The notes under the pieces are model-generated. The model was not told the DNA's origin. It saw only the letters and a list, made by a program, of their open reading frames with translations, and did not search any database. A stretch of 64,000 bases of DNA from Emydura subglobosa (taxonomy: Eukaryota; Chordata; Testudines; Chelidae), in contig ML679966.1 in the NCBI GenBank assembly GCA_007922225.1, positions 51,423,583 to 51,487,582 on the forward strand. The letters are read 5' to 3'. This document shows positions 1 to 10,738 of this stretch, piece by piece. How positions within the stretch are numbered: position 1 is the stretch's first letter; the number at the start of each line of letters is the position of its first letter. A program made the translations under genes and the position numbers.

Positions 1-2012
1 CAGTGTTGCCCTTGAAACTTTTAGGCTGTGGAGCCTGGAGTCCATCTGTTCCGAAAATAACCCCAAGCCTTCAAAGGGCAAGTCCTGGTGTCCCATGAGA
101 TGAAGTTATAGTGGTTCAACATTGTTTGCTGGTTCACGATCCGAAGCTGAAGGCCCCCGATGGAGTAGACCTTTCTGCCGAAGAAGTCCAGCTTCTTTTG
201 GTCCTTGGACTTAGAGAGGCAAGGGTAGCAAGGCCCATCACCTTTCTCATTCACAACCGCTACCACCAGTGACCCCATCTGCAGATGAGTGCAGAGGTAT
301 GCAACGCCACTTTTGAGGGGCCTTCCAGTGCTAAAATGTCCACCACAAGGTCCACTGACTCCCACCACTTCTTCTGCTTGGAGCCCTAAGTTCTGGGCCA
401 CTCTCAGTAACAGCTCCTAGTGGGCCCTATTGTCCATGGGGCGTGGAGCAGTTGAAGTTCCTGCCACTGCCTCATCGGGGAATGATGATGACGACGCTCT
501 GAGCTGTGCCAGGCCTTCTCCTGATCCTCAGGATCGCGGGTTCTCCCTGCGTGGAGATCTCGTGCTTGGTGCCAATGTCGTACCCAATGCTGATCCTCAG
601 ATCACCCTCTCTGCCTGCCTTGGGGCCAAATCTCAGTGTCAGGCAATCCTCAAGCGGTGGGGGAGCTTGTCCTGAGTTGAAGGACTTGAGGCCTCTACGA
701 TAGGAATCCTCAGCCACGGGGTCCAAAAGGGCCATTGCACAGGCACCTGCCACTGCGCTGGCTAAGGGCCCATGACAGGGACTTGTCCCATCTCCTGTCT
801 GTATCAGCGCTACTTTGACCAGTGCTGGCTACACCAGGAGATTTACGACTCCACTTCGAACTCCGATGACCGTGACTTCAAATGTGGAGACCACAGTGGT
901 GCCGATCGAGACGGTGCCAAAGAGTAGTGCCGTGGAGAGGATGACTGGTGCCGCATCATGGCCAGTTTGCCTTCAGACAGTCTGGCAGGGGACTGCTGTG
1001 CTATCATGGCTATCAGGTCTCTGGCTGCTTCGAACATGTCCATAATGGAAGGGAGATCTAATTTTTCCACTTGGTTCTCCCTTACAGGGGAGTCCACTGG
1101 CACAGGACTTGACGGACCCCTCTGCGGGCCCGGAGTCAACGGTGCCGCCTCCGAAGGGGTAGGTGCTGGGTGCTCCAGCCTGGGATGCACACCGTTATAT
1201 CTGTCTCTCCCCACTGTTCTCACTGTGAGTGAGTGCCCCCTGTCAGTTTTCTTGTGCCTCTTGTGCGGCATTGGTGAGTGGGAGCAGTCCCAGGCTGACT
1301 TTGGCACCGGTGAAAGGTGGTGCCAAGTATCTGTAGGTACAGAGTCCTTCCTCAGCACCACAGACTCCCTAATTGAGGTTGGCACACTCCGCATTGATGT
1401 GCTAGGTGTAGGATCTGACTGGCCTGGTGGTTGGGATGAAGAGCTGCATCCATGAGGTGTTTCAGCCTTACCTTCCTCTCTTTCTTGGTCTTAGGACGGA
1501 ATCCCTTGCAAATCCTACAGTGATCTCTCTGGTGGGATTCACCTAGGCACTTCAAGCAGGATTTGTGGGGATCACCCTTTGGCATAGACTTAGTTTGAAT
1601 CCTTGGGATCCAGGCATTCCCCGATTTCCTGGTTGGGGGGGGACTTACTGGGGGAGAAACCTCCCAAATAGAAGCTTAACTGAAAACTAACAACTAAATC
1701 TAATTTAACTGTTTACAGGTTCAGCGACTGATACCACTAGGGAAAACACTTGCCGAAGCAAGAGAAAAAAGACACACAGCTCCAATGACTGTCATGGGCA
1801 GTAAGAAGAAACTGAAGAGGCGACGGATCAGCAGGGCCCTATATATGGCGGCGCCATAGAAGCACGACTCCAAAGGGTGCCTGCACCGACCTTACGGATA
1901 CTGCTAGGGGAAAAACCTTCCGACGACTGTGCATGCAACGTGCACACATCTATTTGGAATCAACATGAGCAAGCACTTGAAGAAGAACTGTCTGCGACTC
2001 CATGGTAAGACC
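1..2012 (-). mobile_element. DIRS-like retrotransposon copy A (5' part, cut by window start)
   Basis: The right end (about 1840-2005) resembles the inverted terminal repeat of the DIRS-like copy at 17157-22996: it holds a 'gggg-aaaa-cttccg' block, a 'gcatgcaacgtgcacac' block and 'atgagcaagcacttgaag'. Leftward on the minus strand follows a decayed gag-like region, which the window start cuts off. No reverse transcriptase or recombinase part of this copy is visible. The order (terminal repeat, then gag) fits the 5' end of a DIRS element transcribed leftward, in the same direction as GALNT7. It lies in GALNT7 intron 8. DIRS identity is inferred from similarity to the better preserved copy. Confidence 0.7.
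21..1585 (-). pseudogene. Broken DIRS-like gag (copy A)
   Basis: The N-terminal part (1352-1585) carries a zinc-finger-like CX2CX4HX4CX2C motif (CLKCLGESHQRDHCRIC) followed by a basic stretch. The same motif appears in the gag of the copy at 17157-22996. A Ser/Pro-rich middle follows in shifting frames (843-1394, then 472-753). The C-terminal core (21-401) contains VAQNLGLQAEEV, then LDFFGRKVYS, then GLQLRIVNQQ, a block I recognise as the conserved core of DIRS gag-like proteins in reptile genomes. Frameshifts and stops between the parts make it a pseudogene. The core's homologue in copy C is at 2459-2923. Confidence 0.65.
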
Positions 2013-2164
2013 GTCACAGTGATCCAGGATTTCACATTTGTTACTGGCTTGCTGAAATCTAATTACAGAAGATATCATCAGTTTGGGGTGTCTGTCCTGC
2101 TTTTGACAATCTGCCCTGAGGCGAAGACTCATGATCATAAACTGCTCCAGACAGTGTGACAGTA

Positions 2165-2272
2165 TTCCATGTTGATCAACTCCAAAATCCATCTATCTGA
2201 GATAATTTGTGTCCAGGCATGGAGGAAGTGGAAGGTAGATTGGTTGAGGTCCTCAACTGAGATGTCAAAACT
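2165..2272 (-). pseudogene. Start of a DIRS-like reverse transcriptase (copy C)
   Basis: The minus strand reads FHFLHAWTQIISDRWILELI after an Asp/Glu-rich lead-in. This corresponds to the 'FxxxWxxItsDxWVLxxI' opening of DIRS-group reverse transcriptases. It follows the copy C gag in the expected order. The catalytic YxDD region is not present; sequence further left becomes unrelated near 2010. The assignment rests on motif recognition by eye over about 35 residues. Confidence 0.5.
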
Positions 2273-2458
2273 GTTTCTTAATAGGGATGTGGGGATGATA
2301 TTACTGTGAAAGGGGATGATCCTCTGTTTTAAGGTCTACATCTCCTCCTCTGAAAGTCTGGAAAAAACCTGTTGTGGGTTGTACTGAAATGGCCTACATT
2401 TCTAAGACATTTGAGACCTACTAAACCACCTTTTTATTGCAGGAACATAAATTCTCAG

Positions 2459-4576
2459 TTACCACAATATAGCTCTTGAGCCCTTCAGAGGGTGGAGGGA
2501 AGAGCCCATGGCAGAGCTGAAGAGCTTGTGCCCTTCAAAGAGTAGATCTTCAGCAGTATTCTGCACCTCTCTCTGGAGGCTGGAAGGCTGGAGCCAGGAT
2601 GCTCTCTGCATAACCACAGCCACAGCTAGGGATCTAGAAGCAGTTTCCGTGGTAACTAGGGCAACTTGGAGGAAGGTTTTGGCTATCAATTGACCCTCTG
2701 AAATGAGGGCCTGAAATTTTTCCCTCTGGTCCTGTGGCAGATATTCAATAAAATGAGTGAACTTGGAATTTGTGTTGAAGTCATATTTCTCCAGTAGGGC
2801 GTGGTAATTTGCCTCACAACATTGAAGCACCTCCATGGAGTAGCTTCTCCTATCCAGGAGGTTTAAAAGTTTGAACTCCTTATCATAAAGAGAAGGTCTC
2901 TCTATTCCTTTTGTTAACCACATCCTCCACTAGAGAATTGGGACTGTGGTAGGGAAAGAAATGCTCCATTCCCTTGACTGGAATATAATGCTTTTTATTA
3001 GCCCATTTAAAGGTGGACTGGATAGTGACAGGTGTTGGCCAGACTGAACAAGCAGGCAATAACAGACCTCATTTATTGGGAGGGCAATTTTTCCCTGAGG
3101 GCTGATATTTAACATGTCCACCAAGGAGTGTTAAAACTCTTGGATCTCTTCTAATGAGATCTGGAGGGATTCTGCTGTTTCATGAGGTCTTCGAAGGCCC
3201 CAAATTCATCAGCATAAGAAGGTGGTGGGGGGCATTACCGCTTCATCTAGGGATGAAGAGGACTTTGAGTTTCCCTCCATCTGGAGGTCCTATTGTTCCT
3301 GGGTATCTTCTGGTGCCGAGAAGGCATAAAGTACAAGAGGCTGATCATATAGTCCTGAAAATTGGTCAGTCAGTGCCTATAAATGATGCAGTACTGGCAG
3401 GTACTGGGGTCTCTTTCTGGGTGGAACCGTATAAAATTGTTTGCAGAGATGACCCAAGGGATTCCAGTAAGGCCACTGGGGGGCGGGGGGGAGAGGAGGA
3501 GGAGGAGAAGGAGGTGGTAGAAGAACAGTCATCAGGGATACTCATAATTCCTGGCTCTTGGATGTCTGGTGGGGTCTGAAAGAGTCTCTTTAAAATACTG
3601 GCTTAGTGGGCTGTAGTGGTAAGGTACCAAAAAAGAGTCCTGTACCAAGGCCTCAGAGTCTGAAGAAGAATCATCACCCAGGGTTGAAGGGGGGAACCTC
3701 AATCCTGGGTGGTGGTACTGAAAGCTGGAGGTCCAACTAGGGTTCAAGCTGTCTGAGCAATATTGGGGATTGGACCCCGATAGAGCATCATACTAGGGAA
3801 GACTCCAATACCTCTGTTATAAACAGGTCCTGCAGGGAAAGAAATCTGGAGGGCAATGGTATCCAGAAAACTGTGTCCAATACTAGGACCTGGCATTGCT
3901 GAGATGTTGAGCACATACTGATGAGGCTTGTAGCAGAGCTTCTCCAATCTCAGAGCTCTCGTGTAAGGCAGATGACAGTACCAAGGGCCTACGTAGGAGG
4001 CTTGTGCACATCTCGGTGCCTGGAAGAGTCAGTAGGTACTGTGGTAGACTGATACCTGTGCTGTCTGTTAAAAGCCTTGTCCACACACTGCTTCTTGTGT
4101 GGTACCGGTGGCTTGGTACCAGGCTCTTATAGAACATCAGCTATACCTGTTGTGGAATGTGCAGTCTCCTTAGAGAGGAATTTATGAAGTGACTTACCCT
4201 TCTTGTTAGGCTCTCTGGAAGAAGAAAGAGGCTTCGTTTAAGAAGTCCTAAACTCTGAAGGTGTTGCTGCCACTGAGACGGCCTGGGATGTTGAGGACAA
4301 TGTACGGTAGTGGGGAGAGATGACCCCATTGGGCTAGTGAACACTCCATTAGCAGGAGCTTCAGTCTAGCCCCCCCACTTTCCATGACCTGCTTTTAAAT
4401 CCCATACAATCCTTACACTTAAACTGGACATGGATGTCTCTGAGGCAGTAAAGACCACTCAAATGCTCATCAGTATTGGGAAAAGTCCTGGGGCAGGTAT
4501 GGCAGGACTTAAACTCCAGGGTTGTTTGGCATAAGACAGACTGGTAGTGGACCAAAGGAGAGACTGGGTGGGGCAT
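2459..4576 (-). pseudogene. Broken DIRS-like gag (copy C)
   Basis: The segment near 4361-4576 ends in GLYCLRDIHVQFKCKDC, which is the CX2CX4HX4CX2C finger of the sister copies with the first Cys replaced by Gly. The best preserved part, 2459-2923, reads LLDRRSYSMEVLQ, then LLEKYDF, then a helical run ending in SRSLAVAVVMQRASWLQ and LQREVQNTAEDLLFEG. That order matches the C-terminal half of DIRS gag-like proteins. The regions at 3532-3947 are acidic/Ser-rich linker remnants in two frames. Several frameshifts separate the pieces, so no intact protein is made. Confidence 0.6.
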
Positions 4577-4966
4577 GTGTGGGGGTAAGTCCCCTTCTAA
4601 AACAACTGTATAAAACTAAAGATATCAAATAATGAAGAAAATAAAGGAAAAAAATTAAAAATAAAAATAGTATACAAGCTGAGAATCAATGGACACCCAA
4701 TCACGCTATCTCAAGCCACAGGCGGTTGAGAAGGAACTGAGTGACATCAGATCCATTCCTCCTTATATACTTTCATTTGCAGGCACAAGATTCTGCTCTA
4801 TTTTGCATTCTCTGGTCAAAAGTGCATGGGCACATGCGCATCTTATGGTGGAGCACCCCGATAGAGACCTATACTGGAAGACTTGTAATAAAGAAGAAAT
4901 GTTGTATACATACAAGAATCGTTATTTAAGTTAAAATCACTCTGTAGTTTTAAAGTAAAACCTCAC

Positions 4967-5089
4967 CTTTAGCGTAGGAGAGGACCCAACATACACAGGG
5001 GGTGGATTTCCTTGCCAACCCTGGAGACGATAAATGTGTCCAACACGAGAACAAGGAACAAACAATAACTTCCCTCCACATTGCCAGAT
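4967..5089 (-). CDS. GALNT7: GALNT7 exon 8 (catalytic domain, C-terminal part)
   Basis: The exon is 123 nt, 41 whole codons, entered at phase 0 after ...cttgtag and left at ...CTAAAG|gtgag. It begins [20 protein letters not shown] and ends with NPPP and GSSPTLK. The CSRVGH segment carries the His that completes Mn2+ binding in GalNAc-transferases, together with the DxH pair of exon 5; the role is family knowledge. The sequence is very close to vertebrate GALNT7 and continues exon 7 without a gap. The next exon (NYVRVVEVWW in other vertebrates) is not found to the left, where DIRS debris begins, so the gene runs out of the window. Confidence 0.95.
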
Positions 5090-6568
5090 CTACAAGTTCA
5101 AGAAAAGAGTCATGGAAAAGTTAAATAATGTTTCGGCCAGATCAAGTGTAGTTTTGAGAAATGCAATGTATATATAAAATCCTCACACGGAGGCGGAGAA
5201 TGTATCAGATCAGACTAAGCTGATGGGGGGGGTTACAAAAAATTTATCAGATTAAACTCAATGCCAACAAAGCCCCATTAAAGACACCAGAATGCGATTT
5301 GGATTCTCTCTCAGTTTTGAAGCAGTTTTCTTAAGATTCTCCTTCTGCCACTGCTTCTGAAGAGATCGAGCCTCCAGTTAATGGAAACCCATTTACCCAT
5401 CAACATTACTGTTAACACTAAAACCAAAAAGAGGTGAAGAACCCCAAAGTGAAAAAGTCTGACACAAAAATACGCACACACGTCCCACTGTGGGGTCATC
5501 CATTACATTTAAGAAAAAGAAAAACAGTTTAAATGTTGTATAAATAATGCTGCTATTAAATGTTTATAATTAAAGATTGGCCTGAACTGTCACACCTGAT
5601 CTGAACCCATTAAAACACTGGGGATCAGATTAGGATTGAATGACTTGGGACCAATATTTTACTTTCTTCATTTTGCAGACCTTATTATCCTATTGGTTTT
5701 CTTTCAGCAGTTTTGTTTAAATGTTTACCTAAAGAGCTTTTCTTTACAAATTCTGATATTACATAATGCTATTATATTTGCAAGCTCGAGTACAACATTG
5801 GTTAAAGTGGTTTTCAGTTCTTCTGAAGAATTGTGTTCAAATTGGGTTTTCATCCACAAGTTAAACTAGTTTAAATGGGCTCATTAGGAAAGGTCTAATT
5901 GCAACACCAACCTGATTACAAATGTGCTCAGTCACTTTAATAAAATTCAACCCAAATTAAAGGGTGACTGTCAAGGACATCAGATCAAATTTAGTCGAAA
6001 ACATTTGTTCCTGTTATCGGGACAGCTCTCTGTTCTGCCTGCACCTGTGTCCTTGGGACATAAGAAACGAATTCTTATGATCTTAAATGTCCTGCTAGAT
6101 GGAAGAGCATGCTTGTTTCTAGCAATCAAAACAAAGTCCAGTACCCTGGTGATGAGTCACTTTGCTGGGATTTTTCCATTTTATATTTCCTTGTTTTGGG
6201 AAGCCTATTTTATTTTATTTTAAAAAGAATTTTCCATAATCATGGAACTATAGGATCATTTTTCACCCAGAAGGCTGGTGGGGAAGGGGGAAAACATCAG
6301 CAGGTTAGTTTTCTTGACAGCATTCTTTAAAGTCACGTCCATCTATGTTACACATACCCATTCAGAGGGATATGATAGCTTAGCTTACATAACTGCTTTT
6401 ATTAAAAAAAAGAGCACTTTTTTTTGCTCTCCTTATACATATGTATTAAATACAACTGCTCTACAGTGTTTTTTAATTTATTTGAAATAAATACAATGGA
6501 TTGTCTATAATTATTTCTAGAACTAAGTTAATTTTTCATTTTAAAAGGGAGATCAATTTTGCTGTTAC
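5090..6568 (-). other. GALNT7: GALNT7 intron 7
   Basis: AT-rich intron of about 1.5 kb between exons 7 and 8, with a GT donor (gtaacagc, minus strand) and an AG acceptor (cttgtag). A six-G run sits near 5225. I see no coding remnant and no transposon that I can name. Confidence 0.8.
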
Positions 6569-6686
6569 CTTGTAAGAAATTTCAAAGTTTTCACCACCCC
6601 AGATTTGAAGACCTGGATCATACAGACCCAGTTCAAAGAAGAAGTCACGTTCAATGGCAAATAACCCACCAGCCATTGCAGGGGAC
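6569..6686 (-). CDS. GALNT7: GALNT7 exon 7 (WGGE motif)
   Basis: The exon is 118 nt: one base finishing the Arg codon begun by exon 6a or 6b, then 39 codons. It reads [20 protein letters not shown] and ends with the Gal/GalNAc-transferase motif [11 protein letters not shown]. In the GT27 family this segment lines the sugar-nucleotide and acceptor sites, and the Glu of WGGE is a key active-site residue. The acceptor is ttctcttag|G and the donor AAG|gtaaca. Because the upstream partner always ends TATCG, either version of exon 6 joins it in frame. Confidence 0.96.
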
Positions 6687-9600
6687 CTAAGAGAAAGAAC
6701 CAACAAAATAATTTTTTTCACCAACAGAACATGACAGTCCTCTGGGGGGCAAAAAAGGTTACTCTTAATATAAGAAGCAATTTTTTGTTAATGCATGTAA
6801 AGGATTAAACTGATGGCAATCCATTTAGAAATTATTAGGCTTTATTACTGGTTCATTATAAACCTGCAGTGATTGTCTGAATTTGCCACTTGTGTTAGGT
6901 TTTAAGACTTCACTGACTGAATTTCAGTTCTGAATTACATAGAGCATTGGCCCACACTTTTCAGGCAGCCAATCTGCATCTAAAGTTATATGCCACTTAT
7001 TGCCATGACAAGAACCATTGTGGCGACAAACAGACAACTTTGTCTGTTCATCTCTTGATGCATATGCCAGCATGTGCAGTAGACTGGACTCTACAGTATA
7101 CAAATTGGGTTCTGAGAAGCTGCCACTTTGAAATCGAATCATGCAACATTCTAGTTATAGAGTTTTATCCATTTTTAAAAAAATAGATAAATGTGAAACT
7201 AGTGGGAGGGCCAGACTTGGAGAGGATAAATAATTGAGAATTATTCTCAATGAAATTTTTAAGAGGGGAAGTGTATAGGCTTCACACCTTTTGTTTAATA
7301 AAATAGTTTTGTAAAGTCTTCTACATATGCCAAAATGTTGATAACATTCAAAACTGTTCAATGAAAAAATGTTTTAGTTTTGATTTAAGCATTTTACTGC
7401 AATGGTTGCAAACAAAACTGTTTAGGAATGTGCTAGCACATGAGAAAGTGAAACTAGCTAGGCTATTTTCATTGAACTAGTATTGTGCCTTACAACTCAG
7501 GATCAAAAAGCATTGTAGAAAAATTAACGAATTAAGCCTCACCCTATGAGATAGGCAATTCACGTGAAATAAGAAAAAAAGATAAGGAAACAGGGCTACA
7601 GAGTCCCCTGATCACCAAAGTGATCTGTGGCAGAGACAGGCAACGAAACCAAAGTCTCCAGCCTACTCTTGCTGAGCTAAGCAAAATCTAAGTAAATTAG
7701 TAACATAAAATGTGAATAGATTTTAAAAATCTGCTTTGTTTCATGGTGGCATCATTAGTAACATTAATGAATCCTTTAATATATTGAATTTTTAACTTGA
7801 TAGTGTCCCTTTTAAATATTAATGGCTATATATTCCCCTCCTGCACAGAAATGCATGGAGGGGAACAATTTAATACTAAAATTAAGCTGCAGAGTTAACA
7901 TGCTCTCTGTCCAACCCAGAAGAGTGATAAGAGTGCAGAGAGGAAAGCCAACAAAAGCAAGAAGATTGTGGATCTATCACTGAGAAAAATCTCTGATCAT
8001 GTATTGTGGGCTCTTTCTGCATGTTCCCCTTGACTACACTAATGACTGTAGTTATTTTCGACATTCTCTTTTTCCACACAGTTGTTGTATCATATGGATC
8101 CTTTTCAGAGACCAAGGAGCTGTATAATGCATGGGGTGGAACATCCTGTGTTTTTTCTGCATTTTCGCTTTTTCCAAGCACCCCAAAACTAAAGGAGAGC
8201 ACAGGCCTGAAATGCTGAAGTTTCAATCTTCAATCCACACAAGCTCAGCAGTTTATTTTACAAGGTATGAGGTAGTAAATACTAAGATTTCTGAGAATCT
8301 TTCCACATTACAAAATCTCTCTTTTCTTTTTTATGTTTAAGAACCAGTTTATTCTGCCTACACTATTTTCAGCAAAATGATTAGCTGATTTTACTTGTTT
8401 TCATATTACCTCAGTACAATGTATGTATAACCTGGGCATAATGGGATATGGTTCTTTTTCTGAAAGAGGTATAAAGGTCAATAATTCAACTATTATGGTT
8501 GTCACGTAAACCATTTTTTAAAATTTTCATCCTCAGAATTGTTCTGAATACAGTTTAAGGATATTAAACAGCTGTGGACAAAGAATGTGATAGCAACCTT
8601 TAAAACAGTTTAACACTAACTAGTTTAGTGCTGATAAAGTTCCAATGTGGACAGCCTTCTTTCTCAGTGAAAGTATATTGTCTATATTACAAGTACTGAA
8701 TAGACCAAAGCATAATAATTTCCTTGAACATGTTTTGCCATTCTTGAAAAGAAGAATCACAGGGTGAGGACTGAGTGAAGTATAACATCAGTTCCTGCAA
8801 TTTGTTTAAACCACAAATAAAAAGTGATATGAAACACTATTTTCTAAATATGTGAAAGTACTTTCAAATAAAAGTAATATTTGGTTTCAAGATTAAAATA
8901 GTGTAAGGGAAAAAACAGAGCAGAACTACAGCCTCCCAAGTCTCAAAAAAAATTCAGTAACACTAATTTTTAAACAAAAATTCCCATGTATTTTTGATAG
9001 AAAAGAAAATGTTCCCACTCATGAAGCAAAAGAAATAGGATGGAATACATGAAATTCATTAGAACCATCCCACAAGATAGACTGGAATTCTTTTTAGTTA
9101 AGTACATTACAGAAAGCAAACTTAAAGCTAGCAGGTTATCTTCCTAAGATTTCAAAGTAGTGCACTTGTATTTCTCAGATTGGACCTTCCATAAAGCAAG
9201 TGGAACTATATGACACAAAAAGAGGGCTATATTATTCCTGATGCATTTGCATTAACTCACTAACAAGAGCTGTACACATGCATCCATGAGGAAAATCAGC
9301 TTAAACTTTTTATGTATTATGAATTTTTTGGAACATTGGTAGCATGCTTATTATGGAACAAATAGTTAAATAAGCAATTAATTATTATTGTTCCCAAAAC
9401 TATACCTGAAAAGGGCACATATTAAGAGTTTCATGCATTTTGCTTGGAAACCAAGAATATCTGTTTTCCAAATGAAAATTATTATTCTGAAGTACATCCT
9501 ATATTTTGCTTGGAGTGTTAAGTACACAATAGCAGAAACAGAGAGGCACAAGGAGTTAGTGAAGCTACATTAGCAGCGTTTGACCAAAATAATGAGTAAG

Positions 9601-9715
9601 ATTTTTTTTTGGACAAAGCATCTTCAGTTGTTACAGAGTATTAAAAATACGTGCAAGTATTTAGTAGATCAGTATCTCCTTAAGAAGAGAAATGGGTAAG
9701 TGATTTAGTGATTAC
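6687..9715 (-). other. GALNT7: GALNT7 intron between exons 6b and 7
   Basis: Roughly 3 kb of AT-rich intron. Apart from a MIR-type SINE remnant near 7535-7690 and a short palindromic run around 8590-8650 ('gtttaac' / 'ctagttta', as in reptile MITEs), no named element or coding remnant is seen. Confidence 0.7.
7535..7690 (-). repeat. MIR-type SINE remnant
   Basis: The plus strand shows the reverse complement of the MIR core in order: 'gataaggaaacagggctaca', then 'gatcaccaaagtgatctg', then 'tggcagag' and a trailing AAACC-AAAGTCTCC block. This order corresponds to the 'gaggaaactgaggcacagag ... gtcacacagc ... tggcagag' signature. It is old and diverged; ends are approximate. Confidence 0.6.
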
Positions 9716-9898
9716 CGATACGGCTCAGTTTTTGTCTTTCTCATTTCCTTCTCTTGCTTGGTCAAAGGCACCCTCTTCCATAGCATACTCCAATCCCATG
9801 CTCCTCTAGCAAACCCATCTTCATCACCACCCCCTTGGGGTATAATAGAATATGTGTTGCCATCTACGACATCTATGAGCGGCACAGTGCATGTGGTT
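9716..9898 (-). CDS. GALNT7: GALNT7 exon 6b (canonical-like alternative exon)
   Basis: The exon is 183 nt, entered after AG of exon 5 (completing Arg) and ending TATCG|gtaatc. It opens TTCTVPLIDVVDGNTYSIIP, continues with QGGGDEDGFARGAWDWSMLW, and ends RKTKTEPYR. It lies between the DxH motif (exon 5) and the WGGE exon, in the part of the GT-A fold near the acceptor site. Of the two copies it is closer to the standard mammalian GALNT7 exon as I remember it. Acceptor: ccctgcag, with a CTAAC branch-point-like site about 30 nt upstream. It is intact, so probably used. Its homologue 6a lies 160 bp upstream in transcription. Confidence 0.93.
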
Positions 9899-10058
9899 CT
9901 GCAGGGTTGTGGATGACGGCAGGGAGGATGAGGTTAGGAACAAAGACCCACGTGTCACATTTACACGAATCGTAGTTCATGGGAAAAGAGGGGGGAAAAA
10001 TGAGATGATTTAGATATGCATTCAAAACAATTCACAGAATAAAAACAGCACGCTTTAC
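9899..10058 (-). other. GALNT7: Short intron between alternative exons 6a and 6b
   Basis: A 160 nt spacer, minus-strand gtaaagcg to ccctgcag. It carries a C/T-rich run in its middle (six C then CTCTTTTCCC) and a CTAAC branch-point-like site near the 3' end. It is long enough to be spliced normally, so exons 6a and 6b could in principle be joined to each other. Confidence 0.8.
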
Positions 10059-10241
10059 CGATAAGGCTCAGATTTATGCTTTCTTTTGGCCTTTTCCTTG
10101 TGGCTTAATGGAATTCGTTTCCACAGCAAACTCCAGTCCCAGGCCCCTCTGGCATAACCATCTTCATCCCCACCTTGCTGCGGCTCAATGGAATAATCAT
10201 TCCCATCTATGTAATCTATTAGAGGCACAGTACATGTAGTT
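10059..10241 (-). CDS. GALNT7: GALNT7 exon 6a (alternative exon, duplicate of 6b)
   Basis: The exon is 183 nt with exactly the same entry and exit phases as 6b: the first base completes Arg after exon 5, and the last codon is split TATCG|gtaaag. It opens TTCTVPLIDYIDGNDYSIEP, continues QQGGDEDGYARGAWDWSLLW, and ends RKHKSEPYR. About 45 of its 60 whole codons match 6b. Differences cluster at positions 10-22 (VVDGNT...I versus YIDGND...E) and in the basic tail at 46-57. There are no stops or frameshifts, and the acceptor (tttgctctttcttccccttc then tttcag) is strong. It looks like a functional cassette rather than a relic. Confidence 0.9.
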
Positions 10242-10449
10242 CTGAAACATTTATGGAAGGGGAAGAAAGAGCAAAATATAATTTAAGAAAGAGATGCTAT
10301 CTAATCTAACACATCCACCATTAACTTTTTAACGGAAATGCAACTTAAATTGAAGGTCAAGGGTAAAGTATGTATTGTCTCAAAAATGTAAAACTCCACT
10401 ATAAAGAAAGAAAAAAGAAGAAGACACTTTAACAATTTGCACGTTGATG

Positions 10450-10738
10450 CAAGAGTGTCAAACACCACAATCCAATGGTCAGAAGCTAAAGCTAGCCAAA
10501 TTCAGACTGTAAATAAGGCATACATTTTTAACAGTGAGGTTAATTAACCACTGGAACAATTTATCAAGGGTCATGGTGGATTCTCGGTCACTGACGATTT
10601 TTAAATAAAGATTGTTGTTTTGTCTAAAATATACTCTCTAGGAATTATTTTGGGGGAAGTTCTATGGCCTGTGTTATACAGGAGGTCAGACTAGATGATC
10701 AGAATTGTCTCTTCTGGCCTTGGAATCTGTGAATCTAT
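10450..10738 (+). repeat. CR1 LINE 3' end
   Basis: Plus-strand CR1 tail: 'ttaacagtgaggttaattaa', then 'ggattctcggtcactga', then 'ggaggtcagactagatgatc' and a terminal 'gaatctgtgaatctatt' that matches the short 3' repeat of CR1. The left part still translates as the last residues of CR1 ORF2 (WNNLSRVMVDSRSLT). It lies in intron 5, antisense to GALNT7, about 210 bp upstream of exon 6a. Confidence 0.85.

Larger units (their letters stand above)
2015..4890 (-). mobile_element. DIRS-like retrotransposon copy C (5' part, different family)
   Basis: A second, more diverged DIRS-like element lies just right of copy A. Its right end (about 4800-4890) has a terminal-repeat-like run including 'gcacatgcgcatctta' and 'tggtggagcacccc'. 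Then come, leftward on the minus strand, a gag region (4576 to 2459) and the beginning of a DIRS reverse transcriptase (2165-2272). It breaks off near 2010-2160 where copy A begins, so either copy A inserted into it or a deletion joined the two. The edge near 4890 is approximate. It lies in intron 8, tens of bases beyond the exon 8 donor. Confidence 0.6.

Noticed and set aside
843..1394. 183-residue minus-strand open frame as a host gene
   Set aside because: It is the Ser/Pro-rich linker of a broken DIRS-like gag, between the finger (1352-1585) and the core (21-401).
1..4966. GALNT7 exon 9 in the left 5 kb
   Set aside because: No minus-strand sequence resembling the expected NYVRVVEVWW region; the area is filled with two DIRS-like copies.
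10059..10241. Exon 6a as a dead duplicate
   Set aside because: Open frame, correct phases, conserved core residues and strong acceptor argue for use.
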